Shown here: in pieces, positions 23,344 to 31,565 of the stretch
Numbering within the stretch: position 1 is the stretch's first letter
Layout: each line of letters begins with the position of its first letter
Assembly: GCF_014203715.1 (NCBI RefSeq)
Contig: NZ_JACHJP010000002.1
Coordinates: forward strand, 1,364,001 to 1,428,000
Origin: Streptosporangium saharense
GTDB lineage: Bacteria > Actinomycetota > Actinomycetes > Streptosporangiales > Streptosporangiaceae
Length of the DNA stretch: 64,000 bases
Reading direction: 5' to 3'
Translations under genes and position numbers: made by a program
Notes under the pieces: model-generated
The model's input: only the letters and a program-made list of their open reading frames with translations
The model's database searches: none
Told to the model about the DNA's origin: nothing

Positions 23344-23949
23344 TCAGGCGCCGGGACGAACCGCTCCGGCGAAGGCGGACCTGTAGTACCCCTTCAGCGT
23401 CACGATCCTGACCGTCTTGCCACTGCTCGGCGAGTGGATCATCTTGCCGTGGCCGACGTACATGCCGACGTGGCCCTTGCCGTAGAAGAACATCAGGTCA
23501 CCGAGGCGCAGCTTGCTCCACGGCACCTTCTTCCTGACCGCGCGGTACTGGCTGCCCGTCACCCGGGGGAGGGAGATGCCGGCCTTGCGCCACGCGTACT
23601 GGACCAGGCCCGAGCAGTCGAACGCGCCGGGACCGGAGGCACCCCACCGGTACGGATCGCCGATCTGCTTCCTGGCCGTCGTCACGGCCGTCCTGGCCTT
23701 GGTCCGCTGCCGTGCGGCCCGGCTCATCGCGACCTTCGCCGTGCGCTTGACGCGAGCCTTCTTCGCGACCTTCGCCGTGCTCTTGGCCGTGCTCTTCGCC
23801 TGGACCGCGACCGCGGTCTCCGTTGTCGCCTGCGCTGTCGCCGGACCCAGTGCCACCGCTCCGGTTGAGGCGGTCAGCGTGAGGACGAATCCGCCCAGGT
23901 AAAGGCGGAAAAAGCGCGACAAACGGGGGTTTTGCAGGGTGGTAGACAG
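23344..23949 (-). CDS. Secreted NlpC/P60 peptidoglycan endopeptidase
   Basis: The 201-residue protein has an N-terminal signal peptide (hydrophobic LYLGGFVLTLTASTGAVAL, cleavage after Ala-x-Ala about residue 40) and a basic Lys/Arg-rich linker. The NlpC/P60 domain contains DC112SGL, H160 in GHVGMYVG and H172, the catalytic triad order of the family, which cuts peptide cross-bridges in peptidoglycan. I propose a CTG start at 23949: AAGGAG lies 5 nt upstream, whereas the TTG at 23922 has no site. A c-di-AMP riboswitch ends about 20 nt upstream. Family and export are firm; the start codon is inferred. Confidence 0.85.
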   Translation of the reverse strand: MSTTLQNPRLSRFFRLYLGGFVLTLTASTGAVALGPATAQATTETAVAVQAKSTAKSTAKVAKKARVKRTAKVAMSRAARQRTKARTAVTTARKQIGDPYRWGASGPGAFDCSGLVQYAWRKAGISLPRVTGSQYRAVRKKVPWSKLRLGDLMFFYGKGHVGMYVGHGKMIHSPSSGKTVRIVTLKGYYRSAFAGAVRPGA

Positions 23950-23971
23950 GATTTCTCCTTGGGACTTCCAC

Positions 23972-24118
23972 TGATGCCTACCGGGTTAGCTGACGGGTTC
24001 GGGCTGGGAAGACGCCCTACGACGAAGAACACGTCGATTCACCCCTGGCCACACGTCGAGGGCCGATGGTTCCCCGGCTCCGTGCCTCCTGGCTGCACGA
24101 ACTCGGCGGGCCGCCGCG
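23972..24118 (-). ncRNA. c-di-AMP riboswitch (ydaO/yuaA type)
   Basis: Read on the minus strand, the conserved blocks occur in order: GCCGAGTT, GAGCCGGGGAACCA (24080-24067), GGGGTGAATC (24045-24036), GTAGGGCG, and GAACCCGTCAGCTAAC followed by CCGGTAGGC (24000-23976). These match the ydaO consensus, whose ligand is cyclic di-AMP and which often precedes cell-wall hydrolase genes in actinobacteria. The aptamer ends about 12 nt before the AAGGAG site, leaving no room for a separate terminator. Translation-level control of the NlpC/P60 gene is therefore plausible. Boundaries are approximate. Confidence 0.93.
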
Positions 24119-24334
24119 GTGTGGGACCAAGCCCTTGGGGGAGCGGCGACCAACTGGATATCTATACGGACACCGGCCTTCGGGACCGGCATTCGACGCG
24201 GCGGCATGGCTTGCTCACCGCGACCGCCAGAAGGTACCCCGATTACCAAGTCCCGGCAAAGACCCCACCAAATCCCAAGGCCCCCGGGAAAGGGTTTCAC
24301 GTTTACGAAATGCCTGCTTGTGTGGCATCACGAT

Positions 24335-24396
24335 CTTATAAATATGACCCTTGTCACATTTATAATGATCTTCGGGAAAGACGTGGCTTATGTCAC
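24335..24396 (-). promoter_or_regulatory. AT-rich promoter region with two Crp-like sites
   Basis: In this strikingly AT-rich stretch, 24383-24396 reads GTGACATAAGCCAC on the minus strand. This is an exact match to GTG-N6-GNCAC, the Streptomyces Crp consensus, and it matches on both strands. A near match, GTGACAAGGGTCAT, lies at 24357-24344. TATAAG (24340-24335) can be the -10 box. Transcription would then run through about 210 nt of unexplained leader into the riboswitch. The region between 24119 and 24334 shows no gene. Confidence 0.6.
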
Positions 24397-24485
24397 ATAA
24401 ATCACATCACCAAACAGCTTTCCCGGTCTACGCTCCGGGGGCCGTACGGCTTGCTTCCCCCTCAGAACGCCCGGAAACGACGAAC

Positions 24486-24512
24486 GGCCCGCACGCGGAC
24501 AGCGTGCGGGCC
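24486..24512 (-). terminator. Hairpin terminator after RipC-like gene
   Basis: A perfect 11-bp stem (GGCCCGCACGC / GCGTGCGGGCC) with a 5-nt loop lies 29 nt beyond the stop of the minus-strand gene. Confidence 0.78.
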
Positions 24513-24540
24513 GACAGGCCAAATGCTCTCAGAGGCCCCG

Positions 24541-25530
24541 TCAGGGACGGACGGCCCCAACCAGGCGGCCGCCGTACGAGGAGAGGGGAACGACCTTGAC
24601 GACGTCCCCGGTCTGGGGAGCGTGGACGATCTTGCCGTCGCCCGCGTAGAGGCCGACGTGTCCCAGTCCCTGGCTGAAGAGGATGTCCCCGGGCTGCAGG
24701 TCGCTCAGCGAGACCTTGCGGTTGGAACCCCAGCTCCACTGCTCCCAGGTGGTGCGCGGCAGGCTCACGCCCCCGGTGCGCCAGGAGGCCTGCACCAGCC
24801 CCGAGCAGTCCCAGCCGTCGGGGCCCGTGCCGCCGTACCGGTACGGCTTGCCGATCTGGGCGAAGGCGAAGGACAGGGCGGCCCTGGCGTTGCCCGAGGC
24901 GGGGCCGTTGTACTGGATCCCGGCGCTGTTGGGGTCGCCGGGCCTGAAGGTGCCGAGGTCGCGCAGCGTCTTCGTCTGGATCTTGATCAGCTTCTCGACC
25001 TTCTCCTTCTCCTCGGCCAGTTCGTCACGCGTCTCGTCCGCGTCGGCCAGCGCCTGCTTGGCCTGGTCACGGTTGTCGCGCAGCGTCTTGGTGGCCTCGT
25101 CGAAGGCGTTCAGGGCCTCGGCCCTTGAGGCGGAGATCTGGTCGGCCGTGGCCAGGCCGCTCAGCACCTGGTTGGGGTTGACCTCACCGACCAGGTTCGG
25201 CCAGCCGACGACCCCGCCCTGGTAGGTGGTGACGGCCATGGTCACGAGGTCCTTGCGCAGACCCGCGACCTTCGCGGTCTGCTTCGTCAGGTCCTCGTTG
25301 AGGCCCTCGTACTTCTTGCGGGCCTTCTTCCACTTCTCGCCCGCCTGGTTGTACTTCTCGACGAGCTGGTCGGCCTGCTCGTTGAGCTTGGCCAGCTTCC
25401 GCTTGGTCTGCTCGATCGTCGGCTTCGGCGCGGCCGTCGCGCTCCCCATTGGAGCCAGGAGCAACGCCAGGGCCAGTCCCGCAGCCATCGGCACACGCAC
25501 GAACCCACCCGGCATACCCGCCACGGCCAC
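24541..25530 (-). CDS. Secreted coiled-coil NlpC/P60 hydrolase (RipC-like)
   Basis: The 329-residue protein has a signal peptide (cleavage near Ala-Thr-Ala-Ala, residue 34) and a long coiled-coil segment (about 36-195). The C-terminal NlpC/P60 domain has C242 in DCSGL, H291 in GHVGLY and H303 in KIVHAP. The architecture matches mycobacterial RipC (Rv2190c), in the same syntenic slot; RipC cleaves peptidoglycan stems under FtsEX control. The coiled coil would be the regulatory or FtsX-docking part. GTG at 25530 has GGGGAGG 7 nt upstream. TACTAT at 25570-25565 (minus strand) is a good -10 box. Confidence 0.9.
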   Translation of the reverse strand: MAVAGMPGGFVRVPMAAGLALALLLAPMGSATAAPKPTIEQTKRKLAKLNEQADQLVEKYNQAGEKWKKARKKYEGLNEDLTKQTAKVAGLRKDLVTMAVTTYQGGVVGWPNLVGEVNPNQVLSGLATADQISASRAEALNAFDEATKTLRDNRDQAKQALADADETRDELAEEKEKVEKLIKIQTKTLRDLGTFRPGDPNSAGIQYNGPASGNARAALSFAFAQIGKPYRYGGTGPDGWDCSGLVQASWRTGGVSLPRTTWEQWSWGSNRKVSLSDLQPGDILFSQGLGHVGLYAGDGKIVHAPQTGDVVKVVPLSSYGGRLVGAVRP

Positions 25531-25564
25531 GACGCCGCCTCCCCACGCAAAGACCTGGGGCGAA

Positions 25565-25570
25565 ATAGTA
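25565..25570 (-). promoter_or_regulatory. -10 box of RipC-like gene
   Basis: TACTAT on the minus strand is followed by a leader of about 27 nt carrying GGGGAGG, so this message is leadered, unlike many neighbours. Confidence 0.5.
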
Positions 25571-25628
25571 CAGAATCGGTAAGGTCCAGCTCACCTTTTT
25601 GGCGGTTTTGTTCTTTACCGGGAGACGA

Positions 25629-26951
25629 TCAGGCCCGCCCGAGCCTGCGCAGGAGAAGCACCGCGGGGACGGGCCGCGCGCCCATCCGCCGGACCGACTC
25701 GGCGACCTCGCGGTCGGAGGAGACGACCGCGACGGCCCGCCCGACGGGTTCGGCCCGCACGAGCTGGCGGATCAGGTCGTCGGCGATCTGCCCGGGGGCG
25801 CTGAACATCACCCGGACACCACGCGGCGCCGAGACCGGCACCGGGCCGTTCAGCTCGGCGCCGTCGAAGACACAGGTCAGCTCGGTGCGGGTCTGCGCGT
25901 ACAGCGCGCCGAGCCCGGTCAGCAGCCGGTTGCGCTGGTCGGCCAGGGTCAGCGAGCCGTACCCCGTCTTGGTCACGTTGTAGCCGTCCACGATCAGGTG
26001 GATCTGCGGCAGCGCGAGCAGCTGGTCGAGCAGGACGGGATCGTCGTCGGCCAGGGCCCGCGCGGGCACCGCCTGCACCCCGTGCCTGCCCGGCGCGACC
26101 GAGGAGACGGAGTCGGCGGGCCGGTGGATGCTCGACGGCAGCGCCAGCTCCCTGCGCAGCCCCGCGGCGGCGTCCTGCAGGGCGTCGAGCAGCATGCGGA
26201 CCTTGGTGTCCTCGACGCTGCGGCCCTCACGGGCGGCCCTGCGCGTGGCCTCAAGCTGCCGCTCGGCGTCGGCCACCCGCTCCCGCAGGCGGCGCAGCTC
26301 GCTCTCCCCCGCGCTTCCCGCGGCGGTCGCGGCGGCCTTGGCCTCCTGCGCGGCCTCCTCCATCTCGGCGGCCTGCGCCTCGGCGGCCTTGGCGCGCTCC
26401 CTGGCGTCGTGCAGCCTGCGGCGCAGGTCGGAGATCTCGGACCTGGCTCCCTTGAGCTGCTCGCGCAGCCGGTCGGCCTCCTCCTTCGCCGCGGCCTTCT
26501 GCGCGGCGAGCTGCTCACGCAGCCGGGTGAGCGCCTGCTCCTGCGCCGACCCCTCGGCCACGGCTGCCGACCGCTCCAGGTCGTCGCGGGCGGTCTCGAC
26601 CATGTCCACCCAGCCGGGCGGCCTGGTCAGGTAGGCGGCGGCGGCCACCAGAACGGGCTCGGCCGCGGGCGGCACGACGCCCTCCGCGAGGCTCTCGACC
26701 AGCTCGGGCCAGCTCGCGGCCAGCGTCTCGGCGACCAGCTCGCGGAACTTCTTGTCGGTCTCCAGCTGGGCGGCGATCGGCGCGCCCCCCAGTTTGGCCC
26801 GTTTTCTCGGGTCGAACCTGGCGATTCCCCGCAGCGGCGCGGGCACCGTCGCCTGCGGCATCGACCCGAGGATCTGGGATGCCAGCTCCACGACGTGTAA
26901 GCGGACCTGCTCGGGCAGTGGACGAGACAGGCCCTCTCCGGCTGAACTCAT
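25629..26951 (-). CDS. NYN-domain (PIN-like) RNA-processing protein with coiled coil
   Basis: The 440-residue cytoplasmic protein has three parts. A helical N-terminal domain covers about 1-130. A long Ala/Glu/Arg-rich coiled coil spans about 135-270. A C-terminal NYN domain of the YacP type (from about 317) begins LIVDGYNVTKTGYG, with CVFDGAELNG and VVSSDREVAESVRRMGARPV carrying the conserved Asp residues that would hold metal. YacP relatives are ribonucleases; the actinobacterial fusion with a coiled coil may add oligomerisation. ATG at 26951 is preferred over an adjacent GTG because AGGGG is better spaced. Target unknown. Confidence 0.85.
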   Translation of the reverse strand: MSSAGEGLSRPLPEQVRLHVVELASQILGSMPQATVPAPLRGIARFDPRKRAKLGGAPIAAQLETDKKFRELVAETLAASWPELVESLAEGVVPPAAEPVLVAAAAYLTRPPGWVDMVETARDDLERSAAVAEGSAQEQALTRLREQLAAQKAAAKEEADRLREQLKGARSEISDLRRRLHDARERAKAAEAQAAEMEEAAQEAKAAATAAGSAGESELRRLRERVADAERQLEATRRAAREGRSVEDTKVRMLLDALQDAAAGLRRELALPSSIHRPADSVSSVAPGRHGVQAVPARALADDDPVLLDQLLALPQIHLIVDGYNVTKTGYGSLTLADQRNRLLTGLGALYAQTRTELTCVFDGAELNGPVPVSAPRGVRVMFSAPGQIADDLIRQLVRAEPVGRAVAVVSSDREVAESVRRMGARPVPAVLLLRRLGRA

Positions 26952-27088
26952 CACGGCCCCTACTCGGATCGGTCTTCACGTCAAGGGTACGGCTACCGCA
27001 CCCGGACACCGACCTGACCGACGGTCACCGCCCCCCTTCCCAGGTGAACGTGACGTCGCGAAGGGACGTCCGGCGGGAGAACGGGGGG

Positions 27089-27111
27089 TGTCCGGCCAGG
27101 TACCCCGGACA
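27089..27111 (-). terminator. Possible hairpin after response regulator gene
   Basis: TGTCCGG / CCGGACA arms are separated by 9 nt, 44 nt beyond the stop. The stem is only 7 bp, so it is a weak candidate. The rest of 26955-27154 shows no gene or motif. Confidence 0.4.
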
Positions 27112-27154
27112 TGCCCGCGACAGCGGCTCCCATACCCCTTCCCCGCCCGTCGGC

Positions 27155-27832
27155 TCAGATCAGATGGCCCGCGTCGTGGACGGTCAGCGCGATCTGGACC
27201 CGGTTGTTCAGCTCCAGCTTCGTCAGCACCCGGGAGACGTGCGCCTTGACCGTCGCCACGCTCATGTAGAGTTCGGCGGCGATCTCCGCGTTGGATCTCC
27301 CCCTGCCGACGGCGAGCGCGACGTCACGCTCCCGGTCGCTGAGTACGGCCAGCAGCGCCCGCGCCTGTTCCCCGCGCGTGCCGGCGCCACCGTCGGAGAC
27401 GTGTGCGATGAGCTGGCGGGTGACGGCGGGCGACAGGATCGGCTCTCCCGCGCCGACCTTGCGGATCGCGGTGACCAGGTCGGCCGGAGGGGTGTCCTTC
27501 AGCAGGAACCCGGCCGCTCCCGCCCGCAGGGCCCGCAGCACCTGGGCGTCGGCGTGGAAGGTGGTCAGGACGACCACCTCGGGAGGGGCGCAGGTGGCGC
27601 GCAGCCGCTCGGTCGCGGTCAGTCCGTCGACCCTGGGCATGCGGATGTCCATCAGCACCACGTCCGGCCGGTGTCTGGCCACCAGCTCCGGCACCTCGAA
27701 CCCGTCGCCCCCCTCGCCGACGACGAGCAGGTCGGGCGCGCCGCCGAGGATCATCGAAAGGCCGGCGCGGACCAGGGCGTCGTCGTCCACGATCAGCACG
27801 CGGATCACCGGTCCCGCGGACGAGGGAGTCAT
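27155..27832 (-). CDS. NarL/LuxR-family response regulator
   Basis: The 225-residue protein has a receiver domain with acidic pocket D16-D17-D18, phospho-acceptor D62 in MDIRMP, switch Thr in VVLTTFH and conserved Lys in FLLKD. It is followed by a LuxR-type helix-turn-helix (LSDRERDVALAVGRGRSNAEIAAELYMSVATVKAHVSRVL, written in part). ATG at 27832 lies 7 nt after TAACGT, giving a leaderless message. The histidine kinase gene upstream (27870) is its likely partner. Target genes are unknown. Confidence 0.92.
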   Translation of the reverse strand: MTPSSAGPVIRVLIVDDDALVRAGLSMILGGAPDLLVVGEGGDGFEVPELVARHRPDVVLMDIRMPRVDGLTATERLRATCAPPEVVVLTTFHADAQVLRALRAGAAGFLLKDTPPADLVTAIRKVGAGEPILSPAVTRQLIAHVSDGGAGTRGEQARALLAVLSDRERDVALAVGRGRSNAEIAAELYMSVATVKAHVSRVLTKLELNNRVQIALTVHDAGHLI

Positions 27833-27839
27833 GTCCGCC

Positions 27840-27845
27840 ACGTTA
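27840..27845 (-). promoter_or_regulatory. -10 box of response regulator gene
   Basis: TAACGT on the minus strand ends 7 nt before the ATG at 27832. It would let the regulator be made independently of the kinase transcript. Confidence 0.45.
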
Positions 27846-27869
27846 GCCACCCTTCCCATGCCGTACGGC

Positions 27870-29072
27870 TCACGCGGCCCACGGCAGCCACGCGTTGAGC
27901 CGGAAGCGGCCCTGGTCGTCGACCCCGTAGGCCAGGCGTCCGCCCACGAGCTCGGCCCGCTCGGTGAGCCCGATCAGGCCCGTCCCGCTGCCCGGGATGG
28001 CCTGCCCCGCGGTCGTCGGGTTGCCGATCTCGACGGTGAGCCCGTCGCCGGGCCCTCCCCTGACGGTAACGTCCACCCGGGCGGCCGTGGCGTGCTTGCG
28101 GGCGTTGGTCAGCCCCTCCTGGGTGATCCGGTAGACGTTCCTGCCGAGCGCGGCCGGTGCCCTGCCCGGTTCGGCCACCCGCATGTCGAGCGTCACCTCC
28201 ATGCCCGCGGTCCTGGACTCCTCGACGAGGCCCTCCAGGTCGGCGAGGGTCGGCTGGGGCCGGTCGGGGGTGGTCTCCTCGCCGCCGAGCCGCAGCACGC
28301 CGATGACCTCCCGCAGGTCCTGCAGCGCCTGGTGCGCCCCGGTCCTGATCACCCCGGCCGTCCTGACCAGGTCGTCGCGGGGGATGTCGGGGCGGTACTC
28401 CAGGGCTCCGGCGTGCACGCTGAGCAGCGAGAGGCGGTGGGCGAGCACGTCGTGCATCTCCCTGGCGATGCGCTCGCGCTCCAGGTGCCTGGCCCGCTCG
28501 ACCCGCAGCTCGGCCTCGACCTCCGCCCGTTCCGCGCGCTCGCGCAGCGAGAGCACGAGCTGGCGCCTCGCCCTGACGAACATGCCCCACATGACCAGCA
28601 GCAGGTAGGACAGCACGGAGAACGCCATGGCCCCCCAGAAGGAGACCTCGGGGTCGGGCCGCCACCACAGCTGGGGCGCGAGCACGGCGATGTGCAGCCC
28701 CGTGACCACGGCGACCGTCCTGAAGGGGCGGTGCACGGCGACCGTGAAGAGCGCCACGGCGACGGCACCGGCCGCGGTGCCCGAGGCGAGGGCCGCGGGC
28801 ACCATGACGAGGGCCAGGCCGACCGGCCAGCGGCGGCGCAGCCACAGCAGCGCGCACGCCGCGGCCCCGATCACCTGGTCGGCGAGGACGACGGCGGGCG
28901 GCAGGGAGCTGACGGGATGCATGGCCAGCGCCGCGGCCAGCCCCATCAGCGCGGCCACGACGAAGACGACGATGTCCACGCCCCAGTCGCGGGCCGAGCG
29001 CCGCGTCGGCGACCGCTCACCCACGAGATCGCCGTGCAGGACCGCGGGCAGCAGCCACCGATACTCCGTCAC
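27870..29072 (-). CDS. Sensor histidine kinase (HisKA_3, NarL-type)
   Basis: The 400-residue membrane kinase has about five or six N-terminal transmembrane helices (within about 30-165) with little extracellular sequence, then a signalling helix. The HisKA_3 box is ERIAREM-H207-DVLAHRLSLL. The ATP-binding domain has an N box (QEGLTNARKHA) and a G box (GSGTGLIGLTERA). It should phosphorylate the response regulator encoded 37 nt downstream. GTG at 29072; TACCCT ends 8 nt upstream. Lack of a sizeable sensor domain suggests sensing within the membrane; the signal is unknown. Confidence 0.92.
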   Translation of the reverse strand: MTEYRWLLPAVLHGDLVGERSPTRRSARDWGVDIVVFVVAALMGLAAALAMHPVSSLPPAVVLADQVIGAAACALLWLRRRWPVGLALVMVPAALASGTAAGAVAVALFTVAVHRPFRTVAVVTGLHIAVLAPQLWWRPDPEVSFWGAMAFSVLSYLLLVMWGMFVRARRQLVLSLRERAERAEVEAELRVERARHLERERIAREMHDVLAHRLSLLSVHAGALEYRPDIPRDDLVRTAGVIRTGAHQALQDLREVIGVLRLGGEETTPDRPQPTLADLEGLVEESRTAGMEVTLDMRVAEPGRAPAALGRNVYRITQEGLTNARKHATAARVDVTVRGGPGDGLTVEIGNPTTAGQAIPGSGTGLIGLTERAELVGGRLAYGVDDQGRFRLNAWLPWAA

Positions 29073-29169
29073 GCTGTCCGAGGGTAGGACCCGCCGGGAA
29101 CCGTCCGGTACCGACCAAAGTCGATGTCCGGGCGACTTTCGGCCGACGCGTCCCGCCCGGCTCCCCCGT

Positions 29170-29175
29170 CACCAT
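29170..29175 (+). promoter_or_regulatory. -10 box of small membrane-protein gene
   Basis: CACCAT ends 6 nt before the ATG at 29182; there is no ribosome-binding site. Confidence 0.4.
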
Positions 29176-29181
29176 CGAGGC

Positions 29182-29388
29182 ATGAGAGCGACCCTGTGGA
29201 TCCTCGGGAGCGTCTGCGTCGTCCAGGCCGTCGGCGGCGCGCTCAGCGCCCTGTGGGGCCGGGGGCGCGGGTGGTTCCTGGTGCACCACGTGGGCCCGCT
29301 GGAGGGCTACGAGATCTTCGCCTGCATCGTGCTCGGCGTGCTCGGACTGGCGCTGTGGGCGGCGGGCGCCGCCGTACGGAAAGAGTGA
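29182..29388 (+). CDS. Small two-helix membrane protein
   Basis: The 68-residue protein has two predicted transmembrane helices (about 3-24 and 43-64) linked by a short basic loop (WGRGRGWF) and ends in RKE. It has no recognisable domain. It is divergent from the sensor kinase, and a membrane partner or accessory role is a possibility only. The start is judged from CACCAT 6 nt before the ATG and from GC-rich third positions. A longer upstream frame overlaps the kinase and is not credible. Confidence 0.6.
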   Translation: MRATLWILGSVCVVQAVGGALSALWGRGRGWFLVHHVGPLEGYEIFACIVLGVLGLALWAAGAAVRKE

Positions 29389-29497
29389 TCTCTTCTGTTT
29401 CCCAGGGGTGAGACGGGGGTTACGTGAGGGTTGCCGGGACACCACGGGGGAACGACGGCAGGCGGACCCCGGAGCGGTAAATGTCGGTCGATGCTCC

Positions 29498-29503
29498 TAT
29501 GGT
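29498..29503 (+). promoter_or_regulatory. -10 box of DEDDh/GIY-YIG gene
   Basis: TATGGT ends 8 nt before the GTG at 29512, the same box and distance as before the mod regulator gene (16951). Confidence 0.5.
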
Positions 29504-29511
29504 CGTGAGCC

Positions 29512-31236
29512 GTGGAGTACGCCGTGCAGGGGACGCTTGACGAACTGGGCACGCCGCTCGACCAGATCACGTTCGTCGTGTTCGATCTGGAGACCACGGG
29601 GGTCTCCGCCGACGAGCACGCCATCACGGAGATAGGCGCGGTCAAGGTGCGCGGCGGCGAGGTGCTCGGCGAGTTCGGCACGCTGGTCGACCCGGGCTCA
29701 CCGATCCCGCCCTTCATCTCGGTGCTCACCGGCATCACCGACGCCATGGTCACCGCGGCGCCGAGGATCGACTCGGTGCTGCCCTCCTTCCTGGAGTTCG
29801 CCCGGGGCAGCACGCTCGTCGCGCACAACGCGGGCTTCGACCTGTCGTTCGTCAGGGCGGCCTGCGCGGCCCTCGGCTACCCGGCCCCGGGAAATCCCGT
29901 GGTCGACACCGTCGTGCTGGCCCGCAGGCTGCTGACCCGCGACGAGGTCCCCAACTACAAGCTCGCCACGCTGGCCAAGGTCTTCAGCAGGACCGAGCCG
30001 TGTCACCGCGCGCTCGCCGACGCCAGGGCCACCGTGGACGTGCTGCACGCCCTGATCGAGCGGGCGGGCTCCTTCGGGGTGCACACGCTTGAGGAGCTGA
30101 AGGGCTTCGTGCGGGCGCCGACGCCCGAGCAGCGCCGCAAGCGCCACCTGGCCAACGGGGTGCCCGGCGAGCCGGGGGTCTACGTGTTCGAGGACGACCG
30201 GGGTGAGCCCCTCTACGTCGGCAAGAGCACCAACCTGCGCAACCGCGTCCGCAGTTACTTCACCGCGGCCGAGACCCGGCCCAGGATCCGCGAGATGGTC
30301 GCCATCGCCGAGCGGATCAGGACGATCGTCTGCTCCACCCCCCTTGAGGCCGAGGTCAGGGAGCTCAGGATGATCGGCTCCGCCAAGCCGCGCTACAACC
30401 GCAGGTCGCGCTTCCCCGAGCGGATGGTCTGGCTCAAGCTCACCGACGAGCCCTTCCCCCGCCTGTCCGTCGTGCGCGAGGTCAGGGACGACGGGGCCGG
30501 ATACCTCGGCCCGTTCGGCAGCACCCGCGCCGCCGAGGACGCCCGCGCCGCGCTGCACGAGACGATCCCGCTGCGCCGGTGCACCGAGCGGATCACCCCG
30601 CGCACCGGCCGCCCCGCGTGCGCGCTCGCCGGGATCGGCCGCTGCGGCGCCCCCTGCGAGGGCCGCCAGAGCGTCGAGGAGTACGGCCTGCACGCCGCCG
30701 CGGCCCGCAGGGCCATGGAGCTCGACGCCTCTGAGGTCTTCTCCGCGATCGAGGCCAGGATGGAGCGCCTGTCCCGCGAGCAACGTTACGAGGAGGCCGC
30801 CGCCGACCGCGACCGTCTCGCCACCTACGTCCGGGTCTCGGCGCGCATGCAACGCCTGCGCGGGCTGACCTCGCTGCCGGAGCTGGTCGCCGCCGCCCCG
30901 CTGACGAACGGCGACTGGGAGATCCACGTGGTCAGGTACGGCAGGTTGGTCTCGGCCGGGGTGATGCCCAGGGGCGCCCACCCGACGCCGTTCGTGGACG
31001 CGCTGGTGGCCACCGCGGAGACCGTGGTGCCCGGTCCCGGCCCGGTTCCCGCCGCCAGCGCCGAGGAGACCGAGTGCGTGCTGCGCTGGCTTGAGACCCC
31101 CGGGGTGCGCCTCGTGCAGGTCGAGGGCGGCTGGAGCCTGCCGATCGGCGGCGCCGGGCGGTTCAGGGCCCGCATCGAGCTGGCCTACCGCTCCCGCGAG
31201 CGGTACGGGGACCGCGAGGGCCGTTCCCGGCGCTGA
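29512..31236 (+). CDS. DEDDh exonuclease fused to GIY-YIG nuclease
   Basis: The 574-residue protein begins with a DnaQ-like DEDDh exonuclease: FD25-L-E27-TTG, VAHNAGFD, and CHRALADARAT with His and Asp. From about residue 220 comes a UvrC-type GIY-YIG domain (GVYVFEDD, LYVGKSTNLRNRVRSYF). A UvrC-like region follows, with C-x-I-G-R-C-x-A-P-C-like cysteines and a UVR-like helix near 425-450. It corresponds to mycobacterial Rv2191 in place and architecture. It probably acts in DNA repair as a Cho-like incision plus trimming enzyme. GTG start; TATGGT ends 8 nt upstream. Confidence 0.9.
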   Translation: MEYAVQGTLDELGTPLDQITFVVFDLETTGVSADEHAITEIGAVKVRGGEVLGEFGTLVDPGSPIPPFISVLTGITDAMVTAAPRIDSVLPSFLEFARGSTLVAHNAGFDLSFVRAACAALGYPAPGNPVVDTVVLARRLLTRDEVPNYKLATLAKVFSRTEPCHRALADARATVDVLHALIERAGSFGVHTLEELKGFVRAPTPEQRRKRHLANGVPGEPGVYVFEDDRGEPLYVGKSTNLRNRVRSYFTAAETRPRIREMVAIAERIRTIVCSTPLEAEVRELRMIGSAKPRYNRRSRFPERMVWLKLTDEPFPRLSVVREVRDDGAGYLGPFGSTRAAEDARAALHETIPLRRCTERITPRTGRPACALAGIGRCGAPCEGRQSVEEYGLHAAAARRAMELDASEVFSAIEARMERLSREQRYEEAAADRDRLATYVRVSARMQRLRGLTSLPELVAAAPLTNGDWEIHVVRYGRLVSAGVMPRGAHPTPFVDALVATAETVVPGPGPVPAASAEETECVLRWLETPGVRLVQVEGGWSLPIGGAGRFRARIELAYRSRERYGDREGRSRR

Positions 31237-31276
31237 TAGCGTCGAAGGAAGCAGTCCCCAACGAGGAGGAGAGTCA

Positions 31277-31564
31277 GTGGTCACCGCGATCGTGCACATC
31301 AACGCCGAGGTCGACCGGATCCCCGAGGTGGCCCAGACGATCGCCGAGCTCGACGGGGTCAGCGAGGTCTACTCCATAACCGGCGAGTACGACCTGCTGG
31401 CGATCGTCCGCGTCCCCGCCTACGAGCAGGTCGCCGAGGTCATCCCCGGCAAGCTGAACAAGGTGGCCGGGGTGCTGCGCACCGAGACGCACATCGCCTT
31501 CCGCACCTACTCCCGGCACGATCTTGAGGCCGCCTTCTCCATCGGCCTCGGCGAGTCCGACTAG
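31277..31564 (+). CDS. Stand-alone Lrp/AsnC ligand-binding (RAM) domain protein
   Basis: The 95-residue protein is an AsnC-type RAM domain without a helix-turn-helix. It has beta1 VTAIVHINAEVD, a helix IPEVAQTIAELDGVSEVYSITGEYDLLAIVRV and a second beta-alpha-beta unit. Such stand-alone proteins form rings or dimers and may bind amino acids. The GTG at 31277 has AGGAGGA at 31263-31269, a good ribosome-binding site. It lies 40 nt after the nuclease gene on the same strand and converges with the orphan kinase gene. Ligand and role unknown. Confidence 0.85.
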   Translation: MVTAIVHINAEVDRIPEVAQTIAELDGVSEVYSITGEYDLLAIVRVPAYEQVAEVIPGKLNKVAGVLRTETHIAFRTYSRHDLEAAFSIGLGESD

Positions 31565-31565
31565 C

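Noticed and set aside
23932-25128. Plus-strand frame through the riboswitch and RipC-like gene
   Set aside because: It crosses a minus-strand aptamer, a terminator and a real gene; the translation shows no domain.
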